63,098 nucleotides of DNA from Bacillota bacterium (GCA_023415475.1 JAEZKL010000110.1:1-63098); one strand, 5' to 3'; shown: positions 1 to 9,615, numbered from the stretch's first letter. The notes: generated by a model from the sequence alone, not told the origin. Numbers and translations: made by a program.

Positions 1-54
1 TGGCAAAGGGGAAGGTTGTGGCAAAGGGGAAGGTTGTGGCAAAGGGGAAGGTTG
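1..54. repeat. 18-bp minisatellite, three perfect copies
   Basis: The unit TGGCAAAGGGGAAGGTTG occurs three times head to tail with no mismatch and begins at the window edge, so more copies may lie outside. Eighteen bases is six codons, so every frame gives a hexapeptide repeat. On the plus strand the three frames read GKGEGC, AKGKVV or WQRGRL repeats and stop soon after (about 60-102). It may be the 3' end of a gene cut by the window, or non-coding. Confidence 0.85.
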
Positions 55-102
55 CAGGTCTTAACTGATCGGGGCAATGTTTTTCGGATGCCGGACAGGT
101 GA

Positions 103-510
103 CTGACTGTACGTACCAGAATCGACACCGATGGAACCTGTGTCGTTCTGCTTCGTACAGCTTCAGCCACCTGTTCAGCATAACGAAAAACAGTTTTGCC
201 TCCTATCAGCTTAAGCCCTGCAACCTTCTGTCTACGACAAATAATTTACTTTTTTATAATGAATTATCTCTTTGTAATGTCATTATAGCGCAGCTTAAAT
301 ATAATCTGAATTATCTAATACTGGAGAAACACGCTACACGAGTATCTCCGTTACCTGCTTTCAGGTATTGCGCGCTTGCATAAATACAAGTATGCTTACA
401 GAATGTGAACAAATCGTGTTTGTTCACATTGCTCACATATGCTTACGCGCAAATAAATACTTCTCTATTACGTTGATTGCTTTAATGTAATATAATTCAT
501 ATTGTTAAGT
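103..510. other. intergenic stretch with no supported gene
   Basis: The open frames here are short, lack a convincing ribosome site and give no recognisable protein. The stretch is AT-rich and holds one clear hairpin at 402-430 and an imperfect hairpin at about 323-349 with GGAGA/TCTCC arms around an ACGCTACACGA core. No promoter could be assigned with confidence. Confidence 0.5.
402..430. repeat. small palindromic repeat (AATGTGAACAAA hairpin)
   Basis: Twelve-base arms AATGTGAACAAA and TTTGTTCACATT flank a TCGTG loop. The element is preceded by GCTTACAGAATG. A relative at 15601-15642 has GTGAGCAAA / TTTGCTCAC arms, a CTGTG loop and the same GCTTACAGAATG lead-in. This suggests a dispersed hairpin family rather than a terminator, as there is no T-run. 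Confidence 0.7.
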
Positions 511-562
511 AATAAGGATAAAGGCTGTCTGGCTTATTTGCCTGACAGCCTTTATCCTTATT
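511..562 (-). terminator. terminator hairpin downstream of yajC
   Basis: The arms AATAAGGATAAAGGCTGTC (511-529) and their perfect complement (544-562) are extended inward by a GGC/GCC pair past one T-T mismatch, giving a stem of about 22 bp. It lies 50 bp past the yajC stop on the minus strand. It lacks a long U-run, so it could also protect the 3' end. Confidence 0.7.
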
Positions 563-611
563 ATTGTGAAACGATACGTCTTGGTTCATCTTATTCCTAT
601 GATATATATGC

Positions 612-935
612 CTATTTCTCGGTGTTCGGCTTTTCTATCTCAACGATAGCGCTCTTCTTCATGGGAATTCTGCAATTCTTATTATTACCGAACTCTACGA
701 TAACGATTTCATCCATAACATCAATCACTACTCCATAAAAGCCGCTTGAAGTTAATACGCTGTCTCCTGCAGCAATCGTGGAGAGCATCATATTCATCTT
801 CTTCTGCTGCTTCTTCTGTGGACGGATTAACATAAAGTAAAGTAAAAGGCCTAAGAAACCAACTTCTACAACCAACAGCAGCATTGAGCCTCCCGTTGAA
901 CCTGATTCCGCGGTTAAAAGCATTAAATTATTCAT
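612..935 (-). CDS. yajC: preprotein translocase accessory subunit YajC
   Basis: The protein has 107 residues, the usual size for YajC. A short polar N-terminus leads to one membrane helix (about residues 18-38), then the family signature LIRPQKKQQKK and a small soluble domain containing GDSVLTSSGFYGVV. YajC binds SecDF/SecYEG in the cytoplasmic membrane and is dispensable in many bacteria. An AGGAGG site 8-9 bases ahead supports the ATG at 935. It lies 49 bp downstream of tgt in the same direction, the classical tgt-yajC(-secDF) order; secDF would lie to the left but 103-510 contains no sign of it. A long terminator-like hairpin follows. Confidence 0.95.
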   Translation of the reverse strand: MNNLMLLTAESGSTGGSMLLLVVEVGFLGLLLYFMLIRPQKKQQKKMNMMLSTIAAGDSVLTSSGFYGVVIDVMDEIVIVEFGNNKNCRIPMKKSAIVEIEKPNTEK

Positions 936-984
936 AGTAATATTCCTCCTGATTTCATTTTCTATAATTCAATGTTATTCGCTT

Positions 985-2118
985 CTAATCCTCGCTCCTA
1001 ACAAATCCTTCTAATCTCATCTTTTTATACTCTGCATATCTTTGTTCCCGGATAGCCTCTCTTATCTCCTCCATCATATGGTTATAGAAGTAAAGATTAT
1101 GGAGTACCATAAGTCTCATCCCCAGCATTTCCTTCGCTTTCAATAAATGTCTGATATAGGAGCGGCTGTAATGCTTACATGCAGGGCAACCACAACCCTC
1201 TTCAATCGGACGTTCATCCAGCTCGTACTTAGAATTCATCAGATTCATCTTACCGTTATTGGTATATGCGTGCCCGTGCCTGCCGTGTCTTGTAGGATAG
1301 ACACAATCAAAGAAATCAACGCCACGATCCACTGCTTCCAGTATATTCGCCGGAGTACCAACTCCCATCAGATATACCGGTTTGTTCAAAGGCAGATAAG
1401 GAACTGTCTCATCAAGAATGCGATACATCTCCTCATGGCTTTCACCTACTGCCAATCCGCCTAAGGCATAACCGTCAAGCTCCAGCTCTGAAATTATCTT
1501 CGCATGTTCAATACGGATATCCTCAAAGGTACCACCCTGATTGATGCCAAATAGCATCTGATGCTTATTAATAGTATCCTCAAGGCCGTTCAACCGATCC
1601 ATCTCTGTTTTGCATCGCTTCAGCCAACGTGTCGTCCGGTCCACAGAATTCTGCATATATTCCCGAGCTGCGGGATGGGGCGGGCACTCATCAAACGCCA
1701 TGGCTATGGTAGATGCCAGGTTGGACTGGATCTGCATGCTCTCCTCCGGTCCCATGAATATTTTTTTTCCATCGATGTGTGAATTGAAATAAACTCCCTC
1801 TTCCTTTATCTTACGCAGTCCGGAAAGAGAAAACACCTGAAATCCACCGGAGTCCGTCAAGATCGGCTTGTCCCAAACCATAAACTTATGAAGGCCGCCC
1901 ATTTGCTTTACGATCTTATCACCTGGTCTTACGTGCAGATGATAGGTGTTCGATAATTCTACCTGGGTCCCGATCTCCTGTAAATCCATCGTTGATACTG
2001 CACCCTTAATAGCCGCCGCAGTTCCGACATTCATAAATACCGGGGTCTGTATTGCTCCATGAACGGTCTGAAACTCAGCACTCTTTGCTCTACCGTCCTG
2101 TTCGATTATTTTGTACAT
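985..2118 (-). CDS. tgt: tRNA-guanine (queuine/preQ1) transglycosylase
   Basis: This enzyme exchanges guanine-34 of GUN-anticodon tRNAs for preQ1 in queuosine synthesis. Family landmarks are all present: DSGGFQVFSL (catalytic Asp region), DECPP, GINQGG, GYALGGLAVGES, FDCVYPTRHGRHGHA with the nucleophilic Asp, and a zinc site CGCPAC followed by a His about 25 residues on. The longest frame begins at 2154 but has no ribosome site there. The ATG at 2118 follows an AGGAA, gives MYKIIEQDG and yields 377 residues, the normal length. It is probably co-transcribed with yajC. Confidence 0.96.
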   Translation of the reverse strand: MYKIIEQDGRAKSAEFQTVHGAIQTPVFMNVGTAAAIKGAVSTMDLQEIGTQVELSNTYHLHVRPGDKIVKQMGGLHKFMVWDKPILTDSGGFQVFSLSGLRKIKEEGVYFNSHIDGKKIFMGPEESMQIQSNLASTIAMAFDECPPHPAAREYMQNSVDRTTRWLKRCKTEMDRLNGLEDTINKHQMLFGINQGGTFEDIRIEHAKIISELELDGYALGGLAVGESHEEMYRILDETVPYLPLNKPVYLMGVGTPANILEAVDRGVDFFDCVYPTRHGRHGHAYTNNGKMNLMNSKYELDERPIEEGCGCPACKHYSRSYIRHLLKAKEMLGMRLMVLHNLYFYNHMMEEIREAIREQRYAEYKKMRLEGFVRSED

Positions 2119-2480
2119 TGTTATGCTGTTCCTACTTTCTGTGTACCACGACATATTATTACGATCTGTAAATTATGCCGCAACGATATCATTTCCTTCA
2201 TTTTAACATTACAAGTATACCCTTAAAAGCCTATATTTTCAACTAAAATATCTCCTCTTCATAAATTATTAATGAAATACAATCACCATTTTATGAAAGC
2301 CTTTTTCACACTGGTCATATTCGACATTTTTCTATTGTGCGAATTACACAAAAATTCGGCATAATATATGAAGAAATGGCTTAAAATATAATACTTATTG
2401 CATTATTATGACTTAATTGGTAGAATTAATATTATTTAGATTTATTTAAGTATACGCGCAACTATTGTTGGAGGTTCCCT
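2119..2480. other. divergent intergenic region between tgt and the GGDEF-EAL gene
   Basis: About 360 bp of AT-rich sequence separating two divergently transcribed genes, so promoters for both should lie here. No consensus -35/-10 pair, riboswitch or strong hairpin could be picked out. The only firm element is the GGAGGT ribosome site at 2470-2475 for the downstream gene. Confidence 0.5.
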
Positions 2481-4967
2481 ATGTCGATAAAGAAATCCTT
2501 ACGTATAATATTGATTGTATCATCAATGATTCCGGTGATTTTGGTATCTGTAATAGTGCATGGATTATTAACCAATCGGCTTGTGGAATTGAATACCCAA
2601 AATATCCTTCGACTCGCCAAAACAAGCGGAAGCGGCCTCGAGGCTATCCTGGAAACCCAGCGCACCGAAGTGTCCTTGCTCGCTCTTCAGGAGGATCTGG
2701 CAGATGCTGCTGAAGCGAGCAACACCAAACGCGCTTTTTCGCTGTCTACAGTGAATGAACTGCTTCAAAAACGTTCCGGCAGCTACGATAATTGCGAACG
2801 TATTTCCTTATATAATATTAACAATGAGATCATTGCCAGCTCTGATTCTTCTGTCATCGGCGGTGCCCCCCGGTCTGAGCTTTCCTTAACCTATATGCTG
2901 GCAACGAAATCCATCGCCATCGCTGTAGACGGTATCCGTCCGATGACCAAGGACGGGGATGTAATCTATTCTCTGGAGATCGGTGCTCCGATTATCGACA
3001 GCGAGAACGGTAGCATCCAAGGCTATGTAATCAGTACCATCAATTCGGATTACTTCAGGAGCTATCTTAATTCCATTACCATCGGTGAGTCCGGATACTG
3101 TATCCTCCTGGATAAAGAGGGTACCGTAATTTACCATCGTGACTCCTCCCTGGTTGGAAATCAAATTAATTCCGAAAAGCTCTCCTCCCTTGTCAATAAC
3201 TATAATACCGGATCTATTATGTCCAGTGGTACTTTCGAGTATTTTTATGAGAACACAAACCAGGTTTACGGCTATAGCGTTATTCCGAAACTCAACTGGG
3301 TATTGCTTGTAAAGCAGGATATCTCCGATATCCAGTCTGTAACTGCGATCATGCTGACAGCATTAATAATCATATGTGCAATCCTGCTTGTAATTACAAT
3401 TATATTTGCTAACCATCTGGCACGCTATTACTCCGCTCCGATCATCGCTCTTAGGGACGCCATGAGAACCGCTTCAGACGGTAATCTTACGGTCCAGTCA
3501 AATATTAAGGCCAACAACGAATTTGGTGAATTATCTAAGAACTTTAACAAAATGCTTCATATTATAAAGACCAATTACGAGGATCTCGAATCCATGCATG
3601 AGGAGCTGTTATCCAATGAAGAACAGCTTCGCTCCAATTATGATCACATTGAATTCCTGGCATATCATGATACCTTGACCAATCTTCCGAATAAGCTCGC
3701 ATTCTTAGATTATGCCAATGCCGTATTAATCCATTCCGGAGCTCACGAGAAGATTCATGCCGTATATTTTGTTGATTTGGATAATTTTAAGACAGTCAAT
3801 GACACTCTGGGCCATGAATACGGTGATACGCTTCTGATCAAAACCGCACAGCTGTTATCCTCTATCATCGGTAATAACGGCATGTTAGCGAGAGCCGGCG
3901 GAGATGAGTTCTTATTACTCAAGGAAGATATCCCCTCGAAAGAGGTAGCAGTAGAATTTGCTTCCCAGATTATTGAAAGCTTCCGTAATCCGCTTGATCT
4001 GGATGGTGAGACTGTATATGTATCAATGAGTATCGGTATCTCCATCTATCCCGAAAATGGTTTATCACCAAAGATTTTAATTAAGAACTCGGATATCGCA
4101 ATGTATAAATCCAAGGACACCGGTAAGAATAAGTTTACTCTGTTCGATGCCAAGATGGAGGAGGAGTTGAACCGAAACACTTTAATTCTTGAGGTACTCC
4201 GCAGTTCCATCGAGAATAAGGATATCTATCTTCAGTATCAACCTTTGATTGAACTGGATACAAATAGTATCATTGGGTTCGAGGCTCTTATGAGAATACA
4301 TAATGAACGCCTTGGTAAGCTTAGTCCGAGCGAATTCATCCCGATTGCGGAGGAAAGCGGTCTAATCATAGAATTAAGCTCTTGGTTAATTCGGGAAGCC
4401 TGCAATTATAATAAGAAGTTAATCACTATAGGCTATCATCCCCGCCCTGTATCAGTGAACATCTCCTCTGTTCAGATTAACCGTCCCGGCTTTATCAGTA
4501 TGCTATCCGAGATTTTGGAGGAGACTCAGCTCCCCCCCGAGTATCTCGAGCTTGAGATTACCGAAAGCACCTTAGTATCTTCTATCATGGACGCTACCAA
4601 GCTGTTAAGTAATCTGCAGGAATTAGGGGTCAGGGTATCTTTAGACGACTTTGGTACCGGATATTCCTCCTTGAATTATCTGACCAAGATGCCAATTAAT
4701 ACTCTGAAGATTGATAAATCCTTCATTGATAATTTATGCACCAATGAAAAGGATGCCCAGATTGCTGAGTCCATCATCCAATTAGCGCATGGCCTGGATA
4801 TTAAGGTGGTTGCTGAGGGTGTGGAAAGTGAAGAGCAGTTAGCCGTATTACGTGGTAAACACTGTGACATTATTCAGGGCTATATCTTCAGCGCGCCGTT
4901 ACTCCCTGATGAATTGTTGGAGATTATTAAAGAGGATGATCTGATTTCCCAGTGTACGTTATTCTAA
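2481..4967 (+). CDS. membrane sensor diguanylate cyclase / c-di-GMP phosphodiesterase (dCache-HAMP-GGDEF-EAL)
   Basis: An 828-residue bifunctional c-di-GMP protein. Order: membrane helix (about 8-30), extracytoplasmic dCache-like ligand domain (35-280), second helix (286-308), HAMP linker, short coiled coil, GGDEF domain (about 395-560) and EAL domain (about 575-825). The cyclase motif GGDEF is intact at residues 473-477 with FVDLDNFKTVNDTLGH upstream. The phosphodiesterase motif EAL is intact at 601-603 with LEITES, DDFGTGYSSL and EGVE later. No RxxD inhibitory site is seen before GGDEF. Both activities look possible; which one dominates cannot be told. The start follows GGAGGT by five bases. 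It is monocistronic and followed by a long hairpin repeat. Confidence 0.93.
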   Translation: MSIKKSLRIILIVSSMIPVILVSVIVHGLLTNRLVELNTQNILRLAKTSGSGLEAILETQRTEVSLLALQEDLADAAEASNTKRAFSLSTVNELLQKRSGSYDNCERISLYNINNEIIASSDSSVIGGAPRSELSLTYMLATKSIAIAVDGIRPMTKDGDVIYSLEIGAPIIDSENGSIQGYVISTINSDYFRSYLNSITIGESGYCILLDKEGTVIYHRDSSLVGNQINSEKLSSLVNNYNTGSIMSSGTFEYFYENTNQVYGYSVIPKLNWVLLVKQDISDIQSVTAIMLTALIIICAILLVITIIFANHLARYYSAPIIALRDAMRTASDGNLTVQSNIKANNEFGELSKNFNKMLHIIKTNYEDLESMHEELLSNEEQLRSNYDHIEFLAYHDTLTNLPNKLAFLDYANAVLIHSGAHEKIHAVYFVDLDNFKTVNDTLGHEYGDTLLIKTAQLLSSIIGNNGMLARAGGDEFLLLKEDIPSKEVAVEFASQIIESFRNPLDLDGETVYVSMSIGISIYPENGLSPKILIKNSDIAMYKSKDTGKNKFTLFDAKMEEELNRNTLILEVLRSSIENKDIYLQYQPLIELDTNSIIGFEALMRIHNERLGKLSPSEFIPIAEESGLIIELSSWLIREACNYNKKLITIGYHPRPVSVNISSVQINRPGFISMLSEILEETQLPPEYLELEITESTLVSSIMDATKLLSNLQELGVRVSLDDFGTGYSSLNYLTKMPINTLKIDKSFIDNLCTNEKDAQIAESIIQLAHGLDIKVVAEGVESEEQLAVLRGKHCDIIQGYIFSAPLLPDELLEIIKEDDLISQCTLF

Positions 4968-5024
4968 GCGGCGATATTTATCAGCATTAAGTAATCTATG
5001 TCTTCTGCGTAAATGAATCAATAG

Positions 5025-5108
5025 GGCTGTTTCAAAGCATATATAATTAGCAAAGGTAAGGGATGCTGTTACCCTTACCTTATTTAATATATATATTTTG
5101 AAACAGCC
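5025..5108. repeat. large hairpin repeat, copy 1 (GGCTGTTTCAAA family)
   Basis: Outer arms GGCTGTTTCAAA (5025-5036) and TTTGAAACAGCC (5097-5108) enclose an inner perfect hairpin AGGTAAGGG / CCCTTACCT (5054-5062, 5072-5080). Related elements are at 35340-35433, at 20276-20357 (more diverged) and as a left half at 62971-62990. It may serve as a bidirectional terminator for the convergent genes either side. Confidence 0.8.
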
Positions 5109-5232
5109 TCTTCTTGTACCGATACTGCTTCTTCGTATCGTAAAGACTCTTTATAAGGATCTCTGAGAATTATTGATCAAATCCTATCTCATGAGCTGTA
5201 ATATCAGGAATAGGATGTGAGTTTTTACATGA

Positions 5233-6105
5233 TTAGTGCTTTCTCAGTCCAGCAATATCACGGTAAGTTACCTGCTTGATCCCCGCATCCTTCAAGGCGT
5301 ATCGATAATCCTCATCCTTCATCAGTTGATATTCATGAACACGTCTCTGCCAGGTCGGATTGATGTGCTTAATCTCGTCCGTTTCTTTGGAGGGGTGAAT
5401 ATAGGTCTCGGAGATACCTTCCGGCAAACGATACATTCTGCCAATCATCATATGCTTAAAGCTCTCATAGGTTTCACTGGGCTCAGCTGCATAAGAGTGG
5501 GTCAGAAGATAGTCGGGTGTCAGGATACCCACCCGGTCTGCCAATTCTATGATCGTCTTGAAGGCAGCCAGTATTTCCGGACGATCCAAAGGCCCTAAGA
5601 GAAAATCATCCTTATAATAATTGCGGAAGAAACGAAACGGTAGCTTGCCATGAACAGCACAGCTTTCAAACACCGCTGGCAGATAGCATTCTCCTGCCAG
5701 GCCGTACAGACTGCCCATATGATTATCTACATGGGATAGCTGCAAGCCGTAATTGATACATCGGTCAAACTGAGCCTTGATTTCTTCCACTACCTCTTCC
5801 CTAACAGCATGTGCTGCAAAGGCTTCACAAGTTGGATACAAATACCCCTGCTCATCCTCAAGAGACGTGCCATGGGTAAGACTACGGGATCTCATATTCT
5901 CCCATTCACTTGTAAAGGTGAGATGCAGTCCTACATTTGTTATTTCATTACGAGTACACCAGGAAGCGGCCTCTTCAAAGCCTGGGGTACAGGGCATAAT
6001 CGTAGCAGAAGATACCAATCCTTCCGAGAGTAGTTCAAATATTGCATCATTCACGGATGAACACTGGCCAAAATCATCCGTATTCATAATCAGATAACGT
6101 TCCAT
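5233..6105 (-). CDS. ChbG/YdjC-family carbohydrate deacetylase
   Basis: A 290-residue protein of the YdjC/ChbG fold, metal-dependent deacetylases acting on N-acetylated disaccharides such as chitobiose or chitobiose-6-phosphate. Visible motifs: NTDDFG near the N-terminus (metal Asp pair), GLHLTFTSEW and HVDNHMGSLYG (metal His). The start is the ATG at 6105, 8 bases after TAGGAGG; the longer frame to 6129 is not used. It is the last gene of a minus-strand run lacI - GH4 - kinase - chbG. In enterobacteria ChbG removes an acetyl group so that the GH4 enzyme ChbF can cleave the sugar phosphate, and the same gene pair occurs here. Confidence 0.88.
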   Translation of the reverse strand: MERYLIMNTDDFGQCSSVNDAIFELLSEGLVSSATIMPCTPGFEEAASWCTRNEITNVGLHLTFTSEWENMRSRSLTHGTSLEDEQGYLYPTCEAFAAHAVREEVVEEIKAQFDRCINYGLQLSHVDNHMGSLYGLAGECYLPAVFESCAVHGKLPFRFFRNYYKDDFLLGPLDRPEILAAFKTIIELADRVGILTPDYLLTHSYAAEPSETYESFKHMMIGRMYRLPEGISETYIHPSKETDEIKHINPTWQRRVHEYQLMKDEDYRYALKDAGIKQVTYRDIAGLRKH

Positions 6106-6180
6106 ACTTCTTCCTCCTATATGAATCATTCATTCTATCTACTCATATCACTGCCTGATGCATTGTGCCACTTACCGAAG

Positions 6181-7176
6181 CTATACTCTTGGCATATGCT
6201 TTATGATATTCTCACGCTGCATTGGTGTCACCGGATGCTTCCAAGCCAACTCCATCGCCCAGATAATCGCACCTACCGCAGGAATGACCTGTAATGGAAA
6301 AGGATTCACCTGTATTCCGGTATATCGAGTAATACATTCCTTAAAATAAGATAATAAAAGAGGGCAGTTTGTTTTAGTCCATATCGAACCGGCAAGGACG
6401 ACTTCCGGTGTTTTAGAAAATTTCAGATTACGAATGCATCCGGATACTGATTTCGCCTGCTCTCTCGCTATATCCCGGACAATCTCAACGGATATTGGAT
6501 CGCCTGCATTCGCGGCTTCAAATAGTATTGTAATAATCTCTTTATACAAACTTCTTTCTGTGTAAAATCTCTCACCGATAAAATTATACAGCTCCTCGTG
6601 GCCGGATAAGCCAAAAAGGTTCATCAGCTTACGGGCCAATACGGTACTCTCTCCACAACGATAATAGTAGTCATATACTGCACCTACTGCCAATGCTGCA
6701 ATAATAAAGCCTCCTGCACGATCTCCGGTAGCTAATCCGATTCCACCCACCTGCAATATTTTACCATCCTCATCAATTCCGGTAGTAACGCTTCCCGTTC
6801 CGTTGATGGAGCAAATACCAACGCCGGATGGACACCCTGCCTTAATCCCCAAGACAGAATCGTTAGCAACGACATAGTTTTTCAGGGATGCTTTATTTAA
6901 TATTCCGTTCATTTGTTCCAACTGAACAGGTGTATCTATCCCTGCCATTCCGAAAGCGGCCGCTGCTATGCTCTCAACAGATATGTTGTTTTTCTTTAGC
7001 AGATGCTCCAGATCAGCCAGTACTTTTTCTTCCACCTCTGCAAAGCCGCCGTCTAATACTTCATGACTTCTGCTTCCTACGTGATGAGAATCCACAAACT
7101 CGCCTTCTGTAGTAAATAACAGATAATCCGTCTTGGTACCGCCTCCGTCAACTCCAATGATGTACTTTGTTTCCAT
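6181..7176 (-). CDS. BadF/BadG/BcrA/BcrD-family ATPase, probable N-acetylglucosamine-type sugar kinase
   Basis: A 331-residue cytoplasmic protein of the ASKHA ATPase fold. It opens with IGVDGGGTKTDYLLF, the phosphate-1 loop of the N-acetylglucosamine kinase branch, and has GICSINGTGSV (phosphate-2), GDRAGGF and a later VLAGSIWT segment (adenosine region). GGGAGA precedes the ATG. Placed between a GH4 hydrolase and a ChbG deacetylase, a sugar kinase is far more likely than the benzoyl-CoA reductase activator role that names the family. Inference: it phosphorylates the imported amino sugar or disaccharide, providing the 6-phosphate that GH4 enzymes of this type need. Confidence 0.85.
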   Translation of the reverse strand: METKYIIGVDGGGTKTDYLLFTTEGEFVDSHHVGSRSHEVLDGGFAEVEEKVLADLEHLLKKNNISVESIAAAAFGMAGIDTPVQLEQMNGILNKASLKNYVVANDSVLGIKAGCPSGVGICSINGTGSVTTGIDEDGKILQVGGIGLATGDRAGGFIIAALAVGAVYDYYYRCGESTVLARKLMNLFGLSGHEELYNFIGERFYTERSLYKEIITILFEAANAGDPISVEIVRDIAREQAKSVSGCIRNLKFSKTPEVVLAGSIWTKTNCPLLLSYFKECITRYTGIQVNPFPLQVIPAVGAIIWAMELAWKHPVTPMQRENIIKHMPRV

Positions 7177-7307
7177 TGTTAATCTCCCTATTAATCTCCT
7201 GATTTATCTTCTTATTAATTACTTATGTAATAGCCACTCTTAATTATAGCCATAAACCTCGCATCAGTGCATCATTTGCTCTTTTATTAGCGGCCTAATG
7301 TATATCA

Positions 7308-8600
7308 TTATCCTTCTGCGGTAAAAAATTGAGGAAGGTAAGCTCTATGAGCAAGCTTCATCTCATCATAGCATTGCTTTGCTTTATTATAATCTCCTAC
7401 CAGAGGATGAATGAGTAGCGCTTTCATCGCTTCGTCATCATCACCGCTCACTGCTGCTTTGACCGCATGGAGTTCATAAGCCTTCACCGTCCTCATCAGC
7501 TCCATCACATGAGTATTGCTAAAATGACGAATAGGAACCGGCACCGCACCGGACTTCCCTATCACTGCTGCCACCTCTACCGTATCATCCTCCGCCATGA
7601 ATTCCAGGGCTCCCTGATTTAGGACATTCACCACATGAACCTCCTGCTTATCATTATAGATTGCATCCACCAGTGAGATTGCAGCCTCCGAATAACGGGC
7701 TCCTCCGCGCTTTTCCAAATCCTTTGGCTTATCAGCCAGAGTCTCCTGCTGATACTCTTCAAGCAGACGTTCTTCGATCTCAACACACACCTCGCCCCTG
7801 CATTGTTTTTCCTCCAACAGGTGCTTCAGCTTATCTTCTCTGAAATAGAAATATTCCAGATAGGAAGAGGGAATTGCCCCGATTGTCTGTATAATCTCTG
7901 TGCTAAAGCCCTGCAACGGAATGTTTTTCATACCCTGTCCTTGCACACCCTGAACAAGTGCCTCCTGAAGAAGATCCTTCCCCTGATGCTTTATCCCGGT
8001 AATAAAGCTAAGATGATTTAATCCGACATACTCGATATCCAGATCTCTCATACCCAGTGAATCCTCTACCCCGGCAAACATATTAATAGGTACGTTGCAT
8101 AATCCAAGGGTTTTGATTTTGGTATGGTTCTGCAGTGCTTGAGCTAATATACCGGAGGGATTTGAGAAATTAATCAACCATGCCTGAGGACAGAGGGTTT
8201 CCATCTGCCTTGCGATTTCAAGCATTACGGGAATCGTGCGCAGAGCCTTAAAAAATCCTCCGATTCCAGTAGTCTCCTGTCCGATCAAGCCGTATTTTAA
8301 AGGAATCCTCTCATCCAGTATTCTACAGGGCAGTTTTCCGACTCTGATTTGAGCAAGGACAAAATCAGCATCTCTTAAAGCTTCCGTCAAATCCATGGTA
8401 AGCTTAAAATGGGTTCTGAGTCCTGCCTTCTCCACCATTCTCCTGCATAATCCACCGACTATATTCAGCTTTCGTTCATCAATATCCATCAAAACCAGCT
8501 CTGTCACAGGAAGGGACGAATTCCGGTTTATGATCCCTTCGATCAGCTCCGGTGTGTAGGTGCTTCCCGCACCGATGATTGCTATTTTTAATTGCTGCAT
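7308..8600 (-). CDS. GH4 6-phospho-beta-glucosidase / chitobiose-phosphate hydrolase-like
   Basis: A 430-residue NAD- and Mn-dependent GH4 hydrolase. The N-terminal Rossmann motif is IGAGSTYTPEL, followed by INFSNPSG and GLCNVP; the CN-P form marks 6-phospho-beta-glycosidases rather than the alpha enzymes (CHS). NHLSF supplies the metal His region. The start is the ATG at 8600, after AAAGGAGA; the longer frame to 8630 has no site of its own. It begins 19 bp past the lacI stop and is followed 131 bp on by the kinase. With chbG nearby the substrate is more likely a chitobiose- or amino-sugar-type phosphate than plain cellobiose-phosphate, but the sequence does not settle this. Confidence 0.92.
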   Translation of the reverse strand: MQQLKIAIIGAGSTYTPELIEGIINRNSSLPVTELVLMDIDERKLNIVGGLCRRMVEKAGLRTHFKLTMDLTEALRDADFVLAQIRVGKLPCRILDERIPLKYGLIGQETTGIGGFFKALRTIPVMLEIARQMETLCPQAWLINFSNPSGILAQALQNHTKIKTLGLCNVPINMFAGVEDSLGMRDLDIEYVGLNHLSFITGIKHQGKDLLQEALVQGVQGQGMKNIPLQGFSTEIIQTIGAIPSSYLEYFYFREDKLKHLLEEKQCRGEVCVEIEERLLEEYQQETLADKPKDLEKRGGARYSEAAISLVDAIYNDKQEVHVVNVLNQGALEFMAEDDTVEVAAVIGKSGAVPVPIRHFSNTHVMELMRTVKAYELHAVKAAVSGDDDEAMKALLIHPLVGDYNKAKQCYDEMKLAHRAYLPQFFTAEG

Positions 8601-8619
8601 TCTATATCTCCTTTCATAC

Positions 8620-9615
8620 TTACATAACATGCCTACGCGTTGATTCCTTTATAATCAGCTTGGGAGTGAACCTCATCGCGAAAGAACCGACCTCCTGCCC
8701 TTCGATCAGAGCCAGAAGCTTATCTACCGCACTCTTAGCCAACTCTCCTGCGGGCTGACGAACTGAGGTAATCCGCGGAAAATAGTGTTTTGATAACAAG
8801 CTGTCATCATAGCCGCAGACTGAGATATCCTTCGGTACCTGAAGTCCCAGATCCTTAATCGCATTGATTACACCGACCGCAATATGGTCATCAAATGCAA
8901 ATACCGCAGAAGGAAGCCCGATACCGGCCTTCCACCGCATAACTGCGTTATAGCCCGTCGGCTGGTCATAGTCTCCGTTCTCGATTGCGAAAGGCTCCAA
9001 AGAAGCTTCCGATAAGGCTTTGTTGGCACCAAGCTGCCGCTCCATGGTAGATAAGCTGCCTGCAGAAGCACCAATGAATCCGATCTCCCTATGTCCCAGG
9101 TCGATCAGATGCCTTGTTGCCATATACCCGCCGGCTATATTATCCGCTAAAACAGAGGTGATATCCTCATTCATGGTCTGGTTATCAATCACTACAAAGG
9201 GGATATTCTTGGACTTAAATATATCAATAAAGTATTTCTCACGATTTGGCACCAGCAGAATTGCTCCATCCACCCTATTCTGACTTAAAAATGCCGTATT
9301 AATCGAATGGCTGTCACCATCGCATACGGTTAAGGTCAGCAGGTAACCCTTGCTCAGTAATTGTTCATTCACTTCTTTCACTATACTGTCAAAAAAATCA
9401 TCACCGAGGTCTGAAATAAACATGGCAATGACATACGTCTTTCCCGTTGCCAAGGTTCTGGCTGCTGCACTGGGTATATAGCCCAATTCCTCAATGGCAT
9501 CCATTACCTTTTTTCGGTTAGCCTCTCTCACATTGGGTGAATTACTGATCACTCTTGATACGGTAACATAAGAAACACCACTCTTTTTCACAACATCATC
9601 AATCGTAACCTTCAT
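8620..9615 (-). CDS. LacI-family transcriptional repressor
   Basis: 331 residues: N-terminal helix-turn-helix and hinge (VTIDDVVKKSGVSYVTVSRVIS ... GYIPSAAARTLATGKT, residues 1-60) followed by a periplasmic-binding-like effector domain. It is the first gene of the minus-strand glycan cluster and is transcribed away from the importer at 9821. Palindromic CG-centred sites beside both start regions are the likely operators, so it probably represses both itself with its operon and the importer until a sugar inducer binds. Confidence 0.95.
   Translation of the reverse strand: MKVTIDDVVKKSGVSYVTVSRVISNSPNVREANRKKVMDAIEELGYIPSAAARTLATGKTYVIAMFISDLGDDFFDSIVKEVNEQLLSKGYLLTLTVCDGDSHSINTAFLSQNRVDGAILLVPNREKYFIDIFKSKNIPFVVIDNQTMNEDITSVLADNIAGGYMATRHLIDLGHREIGFIGASAGSLSTMERQLGANKALSEASLEPFAIENGDYDQPTGYNAVMRWKAGIGLPSAVFAFDDHIAVGVINAIKDLGLQVPKDISVCGYDDSLLSKHYFPRITSVRQPAGELAKSAVDKLLALIEGQEVGSFAMRFTPKLIIKESTRRHVM

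Noticed and set aside
1..54. CRISPR-like repeats
   Set aside because: The 18-bp units are directly adjacent, with no spacers and no cas gene in the window.
502..738. Plus-strand 78-codon frame
   Set aside because: It overlaps the yajC gene and its terminator, has no ribosome site and gives no recognisable protein.
2119..2480. c-di-GMP riboswitch ahead of the GGDEF-EAL gene
   Set aside because: No GEMM-like conserved core was visible.
3755..4045. Minus-strand frames inside the GGDEF-EAL gene and similar frames inside other large genes
   Set aside because: They are antisense shadows of clearly conserved coding sequence.
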